Source: Dictyocoela muelleri
Taxonomy: Eukaryota; Microsporidia
NCBI GenBank assembly: GCA_016256075.1
Contig: SDVU01000430.1
Span: 1-13,474 of the forward strand
Direction of reading: 5' to 3'
Length of the DNA: 13,474 nucleotides
A program made the translations under genes and the position numbers. Under the pieces are notes generated by a model. It did not search any database. It was not told the DNA's origin and was given only the letters and a program-made list of their open reading frames with translations. Below are positions 6,578 through 13,474 of the stretch, one piece after another; the stretch's first letter is position 1; each line of letters begins with the position of its first letter.

Positions 6578-7780
6578 ATGAAGCAATCACCAATTTTAGA
6601 CAAACTCGATCTTTCCGAGAAAGGGTTATATTACATACCAGATGAAGCTTTCAATGAACACCTGACTTGGTTAATACTAACATCTAACAAAATCAGAGTA
6701 ATTCCCGAAGCAATAGGAATGCTCCGTAATTTAAATAGACTTGCTATAAATAATAATAGACTTGAAAAAGTCAGCTCAGCACTTGCAGGACTTGAAGAAT
6801 TGAGTTGGATGGATCTTACCAGGAATAGACTCAAAGAACTCCCATTGAGTTTATATAGACTACCAATTACAGGGTTAGGTTTAAGTGAGAATGAATTTAC
6901 TGAAATACCTCAATGTGTTTTAAGAATGAAAACTTTGAGAAAATTTGGATTCTTTAGCAATCGAATTCGAATTGTTTCGCCTTCAATTTCAAATTTAATT
7001 AATTTGATCAAAATAGATTTGAGCAATAATTTTATTTCTGCATTGCCTGATGAATTTTGTGAATTGAAAAATTTAATTTGGCTGAACTTAAGCAACAATT
7101 GTTTAAAATCATTGCCAAAAAAATTCGGAGAATTGGTTAATTTGGAAGAATTGGGATTGGGATCAAATCAATTAGAAGAACTTCCCGATATTTCAAAATT
7201 GATTAACCTAAGAATTCTTCCAGTTTATAAAAATAAATTAAAACGAGTTTGTCTGAAGAATTTAAAAAACATCGAAAAACTGGATCTTAGTGAAAATGAG
7301 ATTTGTGAATTTCCTTTGGAGGTTGTTTATTTAAATTCCTTGAAATATCTAAATCTAAGAACAAATAAAATAAAAGAAATCAATCTTGACCTCCATGATG
7401 TCGTTTCAAATGTTTCAATGATTGATGTTTGTGAGAATGAAATTGAATATCTTCCAATGAAATTTTTTAAGATTTTTGGAGAAGGAACAACAACTAGATT
7501 TAATTACAATCCATATAAGGTTAAAAATGATATAGTTCCACAAAAATTGAATTCATTGAATATAATAGCCATAAATAGGATTATTAATTTAGGAAATGAG
7601 ATTATTGACAAAAATATGTGTGATGTCTGTTTTAAGTTCTTTATTTCAGAACCTTTTTACCGATTTAATTTCTCAACATTAGGCGATGGTTATACGTTCA
7701 CGATGAGAAAAACTATTTGTTCTGTAGGATGTTTTAGAATAACTCAAGAATCAATAAATGAGCAAAGGAGACTTAATTAA
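6578..7780 (+). CDS. Leucine-rich-repeat protein with C-terminal cysteine (zinc-like) module
   Basis: This is the only intact gene: 400 codons, ATG to TAA. It starts at the first Met after an in-frame TGA at 6566-6568. Residues 6 to about 295 form roughly 13 leucine-rich repeats of 21-24 residues with the pattern LxxLxLxxNxLxxLPxxxxxLxx; clear examples are IDLSNNFISALPDEFCELKN (146-165) and LNLSNNCLKSLPKKFGELVN (169-188). This is the SHOC2/Ras-suppressor-like class and predicts a curved solenoid for protein binding. Residues 348-385 hold C348-x2-C351 and C381-x3-C385, a likely zinc-binding tail; similar CxxC...CSxxC tails are recalled in eukaryotic LRR proteins such as LRRC58 or LRR1, but the match was not searched. 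There is no signal peptide or membrane segment, so it is probably cytoplasmic or nuclear. The partner is unknown. It is intron-less and flanked only by transposon relics and noncoding DNA. The LRR call is firm; the specific function is not assigned. Confidence 0.95.
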   Translation: MKQSPILDKLDLSEKGLYYIPDEAFNEHLTWLILTSNKIRVIPEAIGMLRNLNRLAINNNRLEKVSSALAGLEELSWMDLTRNRLKELPLSLYRLPITGLGLSENEFTEIPQCVLRMKTLRKFGFFSNRIRIVSPSISNLINLIKIDLSNNFISALPDEFCELKNLIWLNLSNNCLKSLPKKFGELVNLEELGLGSNQLEELPDISKLINLRILPVYKNKLKRVCLKNLKNIEKLDLSENEICEFPLEVVYLNSLKYLNLRTNKIKEINLDLHDVVSNVSMIDVCENEIEYLPMKFFKIFGEGTTTRFNYNPYKVKNDIVPQKLNSLNIIAINRIINLGNEIIDKNMCDVCFKFFISEPFYRFNFSTLGDGYTFTMRKTICSVGCFRITQESINEQRRLN

Positions 7781-8329
7781 AAAAAGATGAATATAAAAGA
7801 TTTTTTATATTTAAATTGTTAGTTTATTTAAAGTTTTTTAATATTTTACCCTTGTCGGGACATTTCAGTCGTTAAAACTCTTGAAAGTTTATTTATATAT
7901 CATGTTTTATTTTTTTTGTACTCACTATGATAAAAAATCGATGAATGACTTAAGCGAACAATGGCTTTGGAATTATAATAGCAATATACAGTTCTTTAGT
8001 GTGGCATAGCAGTTTAAAATCCGGGTAAATATAAAAATAAAGGAATATATGCACTCCTATGTGTTGTTATTAGTTCGGTAACACACACATTTAGAATAAA
8101 TAGGTAGTGTAACTAAAAAACTCACAAAATAGCTTATAATTGCTAGTATCCAGTTGTGTCATTGGTAAAATTAAAATCGAGTTAACTATTCATTGGTAGT
8201 TTAGTAGTGACACACAACTTGATAATGAGATCTAATATTCTAAAGACCACGGTTTAGAACAACTCTATGTGTTTGAAATTATGTATATGTCAGCATATTT
8301 ATTTAAATATATTTAAATATAAACATTTT
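7781..8329. other. Noncoding region downstream of the LRR gene
   Basis: No gene is recognised. It contains two small inverted repeats: ATGTGTTGTTA/TAACACACACAT (8059-8069 and 8079-8090) and CAGTTGTGTCA/TGACACACAACT (8151-8161 and 8208-8219). They could be ends of short decayed elements. The stretch runs up to the target duplication of the Merlin element. Confidence 0.55.
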
Positions 8330-9326
8330 GGATCTCGCGCCGCTTATTTTGCTAAAATAGAGGTGTACTAAAATTTTTGATTTTACCCCTATGTTCCAAT
8401 GTAAAAAAAATTTAAAAAATTAATTTATTATTAAATCCAAAAAAAAACATCAAAAGACCTTAAATCCTCATTTCTATTTAGCATAAAACGCAACAAATAG
8501 ATATCTATGTATCTGTAAACTCTATGCCAGCAATTGACGCTACTTTAAATTGCCGTCCTAAATCTTTCAATAGTATTAATATGAACACCATTTTTAGGAT
8601 TCACAAACTGAATTGAATGATTTGCAGTCTTATGTTCAGCAAAATACTGGTTTAAAGTTGAGTATCCTCTCCATTTGTTAGTATAAATTGTTGATTTTTT
8701 ATTTATCACTAATTTCAAAAAATTGAAATATTCATCACTGGATCTATTACTGATTTTTTTCAAGATTATTTTTCTTTGTAAGCTTCTTTCAACAGCACTA
8801 ACAATCAAAACACTTCTACATGATGCCCGCGATGATATTTTCTTTTTCAAAATTTCGACTCATCAACTTCTACGATTATTCCCTCATCACCAATGTTTTC
8901 AATTTTAGTATAATATTTTGATATTAAATTAAATCTATTTTTTTTAAAAACTTTAAACACCTTATGTCTGTCATATTCTGTCCATCTTGTGAATTCAGAC
9001 ATTTTTGCGCCTCTAACCATTTTTTATATATATACAATTTTTTATCTTATCATCCATGTTTGATGTAAATGGCGTGTTTATGAACAAGGAATAAACATAC
9101 CTACATGATTTCCATTTGAATTTGACTTGCATCGCTTTACGAGAATGCCACACGACTTTCGAATTACACTTAGGACATTTTTTTTTGTTTTTAATCATTT
9201 AATTAAATCATTTATTATATTTTTGTAATATTCACGTTCGTTCTGTAGCATGGTCATAGGGTAAAATCAAAAATTTTTAGTACACTCTATTTTAGCAAAA
9301 TAAAGAGCGCATTAGCCAAACATTTT
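8321..9326 (-). mobile_element. Merlin DNA transposon with TIRs and perfect 9-bp target duplication
   Basis: AAACATTTT occurs immediately outside both ends (8321-8329 and 9318-9326). The element itself is 8330-9317 (988 bp). Its terminal inverted repeats are about 63 bases long (8330-8393 and 9255-9317). The outer ~20 bases are diverged (GGATCTCGCGCCGC against GGCTAATGCGCTC). The inner part is nearly identical (TATTTTGCTAAAATAGAG, then TGTACTAAAA and TTTTTGATTTTACCC). Merlin elements make 8-9 bp duplications and carry a single IS1016/IS1595-like transposase, as found here on the minus strand. The intact duplication shows the whole insertion is present and has not been rearranged, although its gene is broken. 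Confidence 0.93.
8545..9198 (-). pseudogene. Broken Merlin (IS1595/ISXO2-like) transposase
   Basis: The frame starts at an ATG at 9198. It opens with a zinc-ribbon-like CPKC (MIKNKKKCPKCNSKVVWHS) and a later WKSC. A middle part in another frame reads MSEFTRWTEYDRHKVFKVF, then GDEGIIVEVDESKF, whose Asp is the first catalytic residue. After a TGA directly following DESKF comes KRKYHRGHHVE, then a frame change into VERSLQRKIILKKISNRSSD, IYTNKWRGYSTLN, and GVHINTIERF with the expected catalytic Glu. The family usually has Asp in TD(K/E)WRGY; here it is Asn, so the active site is also lost. The C-terminus diverges soon after NTIE. The span is about 218 codons, against about 250-300 in intact relatives (from memory). 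It would act by cut and paste on the terminal repeats at 8330 and 9317. It is now inactive. Confidence 0.9.
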
Positions 9327-9763
9327 TATTAAATATAAAATTTTAAACCAATTTTTATTAAATATATAATTTTATACCAATTTTTACCTTAATTTTTAAA
9401 TACTTTTAATATAATTGATACTAATGCCAAGCTAATCGCTTTTTAGTTGTAAGAGAAGACCCTTATAAAAATAGACAAATTACATTTTTTACGAATATAA
9501 GACCAATAAGTTATAAAAAAACATTTCTAAAATTTTATGGAGATCTGTATACTGAATTGCTTCTTCTCCACAGATGTTACTAAACATTATTTTGGATTTT
9601 GGTGCTTGGTACATCACTTCGAGTTTTTATATCTGCCTTTAATTGTAACCACTAAAATTCAATTATATTTATATAATACTCTCCTGAATTTAGAAACCCC
9701 ACTTCATTTTACCTTTTGTATTTCTATTTAATTTAAGAAACAGAATCTGATATGATTTATGAC
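9327..9763. other. AT-rich noncoding stretch between two transposons
   Basis: No gene is recognised. A 64-codon plus-strand frame (9537-9731) has no motif and an amino-acid mix expected from chance in AT-rich DNA. The stretch separates the Merlin element from the candidate LTR. Confidence 0.55.
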
Positions 9764-10066
9764 TGTCTGTTTTTTTTGTTGTTTTTTTTAATATGTCAGT
9801 CTGAAAACTTATGAAAGGTTTCCTTATTTTTGTTTTTAACATTTTTCAAGCATTATAGTTATTGGGATTTTATAACAGATCCCACTTATCCGTCTTATCC
9901 CGCGTAATTTTTTATACCATCGATTTATTATGTCATAATACCGATGACATTACAGAAAATAAAATAAAAATCAATTCTTCAGAAAAAATATAAAAACAAG
10001 AAAAATCAATTTCTAGAAATTTTCTGTGGAGATTTCTAGACAGATTAAACTATAAAAGAACAGACA
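9764..10066 (+). repeat. Candidate 5' LTR of the Ty3/Gypsy element
   Basis: The stretch begins TGTCTGTT and ends AACAGACA, an 8 bp inverted pair with the TG...CA ends expected of an LTR. It lies directly before the gag-like region, and its length (about 300 bp) is typical of small Ty3/Gypsy LTRs. No convincing tRNA primer-binding site follows it, and the partner LTR is outside the window, so the boundaries are tentative. Confidence 0.4.
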
Positions 10067-10077
10067 GCCATAACTCC

Positions 10078-10960
10078 ATGACGCATCGACAGAGACACCC
10101 CGTACCAATCGACAAGCATCCAACGGGACAATCAAGAACCATAATTTCAATAAAAAATTTTCAATCAAAATGTTATAATCAACTTTTATTTTATGGACGG
10201 ATCTCTCCGGAGTCAGTCAAGTTTAATTTAACAAGAAAAGACTTCAGTGAGGATCTAATTGATGAAAAATCTTATCCCACAGAGAATTTAGTTTACAAAC
10301 ACGCAGTCAAACACAACAATCTCTATAAGAAAGAGTTTTAGAATGTTAGAAGAGATCCAGAAACAAGACTTATTTAAATGGAGTGACGAATTCAAGCAAA
10401 CAGTGAAATTAGCAGGATGATGGACATAACCGCGGTAGAGGTACTGAGGTCTTCGATAGATGCTAAGTATTACAGATTAATCCAAGACGCCGCGACGGTA
10501 GATAACATAATTGATATAATTCTATCTCATAAATACCCTGCTAGTCATTTCGTAAAATACCTAAATATGTTATACAATGTAAGACAAGATGATTTTTAAA
10601 GAATAAAAGAATACAAGGAATACATAGTAAACATTTGTAAAAGATAAAAAGTATGAATGGAATATCCCCTAAGCCGAACACGTATCAAAGCAGATGAGGT
10701 ATTTTACACAGGCTTGTCTAAAAGAACGCAATTGGAAATGTCAAGGTTAAACTTTCAAAACATAGTTGATATTTACGAGATGATTTTCACACTGTGAAAC
10801 ATTAAAAGGTAGTTGGATATAAACGAATCGTATGATTCTCTTGAAATGTTGAGTCTAGAAAAAGAAAAAAAAAACAACATCACGAACAGAAATATTGCAG
10901 ATTTCATGGCCACTGCAATCACGAAACCTCTGAATGTCGAGCAAAAAAATAAAGAGTCGC
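10078..10960 (+). pseudogene. gag region of the Ty3/Gypsy fossil
   Basis: Capsid-like coding sequence runs from an ATG at 10078, with helical capsid-type peptides near 10417-10599. It ends in a zinc-knuckle-like motif CRFHGHCNHETSECRAK (10896 to about 10946). This Cx2HGxCxHxTxxC form is common in Gypsy nucleocapsids. The region is broken in several places. Confidence 0.7.
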
Positions 10961-11040
10961 AAAAGAATTGAAAATAGCAATAAAGTTGAAAACTCAAAAA
11001 ACCTATAACTCAATTCAAGTAACACAATTCCGAAAATGCA

Positions 11041-11410
11041 TGAAACTAAGGTAAACATCAAGGATTCTGAATACACGGCCATATTAGATCCGGGATCAAC
11101 ATTCAACTATGTAAATGACAGCATTGTTAAAAGGCATAACCTTAAAATTTCAAATATAAAAACGATTAAAGCTCAATTGATAACATATAATTAGTCTCAA
11201 CAAATAAGGAAACATTTTTCGATTTAAAAATCTAAAACGATGCGCAAACTATTTCAATCGTTAAAGGCGAAATATTACAAAGAATGAATCCTGAAATCCT
11301 TTTAGGAATGAATTTTTTAATACAAAACAATGCAAAGATTGATATAAACAGCATGAAAGTAGAAATAGCGGATTATAGCTATAATTTAAATGAAAAAGAA
11401 GAAAAAAACA
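11041..11410 (+). pseudogene. Aspartic protease region of the Ty3/Gypsy fossil
   Basis: The retropepsin-like active-site region AILDPGSTFNYVNDS lies at about 11078-11122. The typical C-terminal protease phrase ILLGMNFLIQNNAKIDI lies at about 11296-11346. The order and spacing fit a Gypsy protease between gag and RT. Broken. Confidence 0.75.
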
Positions 11411-11569
11411 ATAAACGATAATGTGAGCGATAAAACTAAGATTTACTGGCAATCGGAATACCCACTTTCAGAGCAGTGTACAATTTTTATTAAGGCATAC
11501 GAATCCGAAATAGAGAGTATAGGATTGATTCCTGACGTGAAACACTAGATTAATGTGACAGAGGACACG

Positions 11570-12230
11570 ATAATACGGGTGAAGCCTTTCGGAATTCCCC
11601 TTAGAATCAAAGAAAAAACTTTGAACTTGTTGAAAGATTAGAAAAAAGATAAAATAATACAGCTAAGCCAATAACTGTATGCTTCGTCATCATTTCCGAT
11701 ATTAAAACGTAACGGCGATATAAAACTCGTTTTTGATTATCGCAAAATAAACAAAATAACTCAAGATGATTGTTATATTTTTATAAACATAATAGATTTA
11801 TTCGTTTAAAAGAAAGGATCAAAGATATTTTCAAAGTTAGATATAAAGTCAGGATACTACCAGGTTCAAATGGATCCAGAAAGTCAGAAATATACCGCCT
11901 TCTGGATCGAAAATAAAAAGTTCAGATGGAAACGTATGCCATTTGGATTAAAGAATTCACCTAAAACCTTTCAAAGAATCATGGATAAAATATTTAATGG
12001 AGTAGATTTTGTTAAAGTTTATCTTGATGATATATTTATCTATTCTAATTCTTTTGAACGACACGATGAACACTTAGAAACAATTTTGAATTAAATTAAC
12101 GATAATAACATAAAGATTAACCTTGAAAAAAGTGAGTTTAATAAGGAAAAGATTTTATTTTTAGGACACACAATTTCTGAAAAAAGTATAAGCACCGATA
12201 CATCCCCCTACGTAAATTAAAATTACAAGT
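11570..12230 (+). pseudogene. Reverse transcriptase region of the Ty3/Gypsy fossil
   Basis: Classic Gypsy RT landmarks appear in order: LVFDYRKIN, FSKLDIKSGYYQVQM, PFGLKNSPKTFQRIMD, the catalytic box VYLDDIFIYS (about 12017-12046), and LFLGHTIS near 12160. Together they leave no doubt about the family. Broken. Confidence 0.95.
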
Positions 12231-12234
12231 TCCC

Positions 12235-12800
12235 CAAACAAGAAGGGCTATTCAGAAACTATCAGGATTTTTTTATTATTTTGATTCTTTTATTCCTAAC
12301 TTTAGCAAAAAGACATTATTTCTAACTGATATGCTACGTGAAAAAGGAAAAATTGAATGGAATACGGAAAATCAGAAAGCAGTTGAGAATATATTAAATG
12401 ACATAAATAACACACAAATATTAAAATATCAAGATACAAGTGATGATTTTACCCTAGAATCAGATGCTTCAGATAGGGCTATGGGTAGTTTACTGAAGCA
12501 AAAAGGCAATATAATTTCATTTTACAGTCATAAATTCACACCAACGAAGCAGAAATATATTTCCATGGAAAAAGAAGCGCTGGGTATACTTAAATCCTTA
12601 GAGTTTTTTTAACCTTATGTAATTTGAAGCAAAATATATATACTCACAGACAATAAGAATCTCTTATTTGACACAGAAAATTCTAAAAGAATATAGCGTT
12701 GAAAATCGCATCTCGAAGAATTGAATTATGAATTAAGAAGAATCGAAGGGAAGGATAACATTTTAGCCGACGCATTATCGCGAATATCTACTCTAAAAGC
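12235..12800 (+). pseudogene. Connection and RNase H region of the Ty3/Gypsy fossil
   Basis: A tether phrase (IQKLSGFFYYFDSFIPNFSK) is followed by TLESDASDRAMGSLL, then ISFYSHKFTPTKQKY with EKEALGIL, and ends in RRIEGKDNILADALSRI. This is the usual Gypsy RNase H order. Broken. Confidence 0.92.
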
Positions 12801-12954
12801 AGTTGAAAACGAATCATATTGGGATCTTAAGACTAACCAAAATTTAAGCAAAATCTAAGAAAACGCGGAAAACAATAAACTCCGTGGAAATGATAAAGGA
12901 TGTGACAAATATTTTGGTGACTACAAAGAAAGAGATAATATACCAAAAAACAAC

Positions 12955-13474
12955 AGTTCTGAAAATATTTTCAAACTACACGAAGATCTGGTACATCATG
13001 GATCAAAAAGACTATTTATAACTGTAAACAAATTTATAGTGGCTAAAAACTTATTAAGAACAATAGAAAGAATTACAGCAAATTGTTTACAATGTCAACT
13101 AAATAAAGAAACAAATAAAAAATTAGGCTGATTTGCATGATATCTTTATTCAGAAAATCCGTTCGAATTTATCAGTTCAGATATTTTTGGCCCGATAAAG
13201 ACATCTCATTTTAAAACAAGTTTCAACCAAGAATATTTTTACATTCTCACAATTACATATATTTGCAGTCGGTTTACAAGAGTTTTCATTCTTAAAAAAA
13301 TACGTTCTAATTCATTAATAAAGAGATTTGAAAAAAGGCTAGAAAAATATTTAAAACACAAAAAGCTTTTAACTAATTTGAGTAGACAGTATGTTTCAAA
13401 AAAATTTGAAGAGTTTCTAACAAGTAAATAAATAAATCACGTAAGAACTGCACCATACAATCCAACAGGAAATG
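12955..13474 (+). pseudogene. Integrase region of the Ty3/Gypsy fossil, cut by window edge
   Basis: The N-terminal zinc-binding HHCC module is seen as LHEDLVHHGSKRL followed by ITANCLQCQ. The catalytic core begins at about 13150 with NPFEFISSDIFGPIKTS, and APYNPTGN is seen at the very end. The remainder lies beyond the window. Broken. Confidence 0.9.

Larger units (their letters stand above)
9764..13474 (+). mobile_element. Ty3/Gypsy LTR retrotransposon, old and broken, cut by window edge
   Basis: A plus-strand element shows the Ty3/Gypsy order: candidate 5' LTR, gag with a zinc knuckle, protease, reverse transcriptase, RNase H, then integrase. Integrase after RNase H separates Ty3/Gypsy from Ty1/Copia. 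The element is a fossil with well over ten breaks across its coding region. The window stops inside the integrase core, so the 3' end, the 3' LTR and the target duplication are not visible, and age cannot be measured from LTR divergence. The number of breaks points to an old insertion. No envelope gene can be assessed. Confidence 0.93.

Noticed and set aside
6631-7098. Minus-strand frames opposite the LRR gene
   Set aside because: They are shadows of the LRR coding sequence on the other strand with no motifs of their own.
8723-8908. 61-codon plus-strand frame
   Set aside because: It is antisense to the clearly recognisable Merlin transposase.
9537-9731. 64-codon plus-strand frame
   Set aside because: No motif and no neighbour to support it; composition fits random AT-rich sequence.
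10773-11452. Minus-strand frames within the Ty3/Gypsy fossil
   Set aside because: They lie opposite the zinc-knuckle and protease regions, which are well supported on the plus strand.

Overview
The window looks like AT-rich, gene-poor nuclear DNA from a small eukaryote. The best fit is a transposon-rich microsporidian (a Hamiltosporidium/Nosema-type genome). This is an inference from strong AT bias, an intron-less single-exon gene with a short AT-rich leader, and a mix of Merlin, pogo/Tigger and Ty3/Gypsy relics. No rRNA, complete tRNA or CRISPR array is visible. Nothing in the sequence fixes the species.

Layout: 1-84 is a polypyrimidine tract ending in a (CTTTC)n run. 85-1050 is noncoding, with a short perfect hairpin and a T-rich low-complexity block. 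1052-1205 is a 15-16 bp tandem array (core CATTTTGAGGAT). It abuts a Merlin-like DNA transposon (1218-2162) that carries a fragment of a transposase N-terminus and is split by a ~260 bp fold-back element (1599-1856). 2330-4147 holds a near full-length but broken pogo/Tigger transposase on the minus strand, with 18 bp tandem repeats on both sides in the same orientation. tRNA-like pieces lie just outside it. 4354-4566 is an unidentified coding-like relic. 5143-5376 is a second long fold-back palindrome, followed directly by another copy of the CATTTTGAGGAT array (5395-5450). 5745-6010 is an unusually GC-rich island with a possible reverse-transcriptase-like peptide on the minus strand.

The only intact gene is at 6578-7780 (+). 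It encodes a 400-residue leucine-rich-repeat protein with a C-terminal CxxC...CxxxC putative zinc module. Downstream, 8330-9317 is a second Merlin element with matching terminal inverted repeats and a perfect 9 bp target duplication. It encodes a broken transposase on the minus strand. From about 9764 to the window edge lies an old, broken Ty3/Gypsy LTR retrotransposon (candidate 5' LTR, gag, protease, RT, RNase H, integrase), cut off by the end of the window.

The genes do not form an operon or pathway. The picture is one conserved host gene surrounded by transposon fossils from at least three superfamilies, plus palindromic and tandem-repeat elements. No clearly new functional system was found. 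The most interesting unexplained structures are the two tandem-repeat families and the two large fold-back elements.
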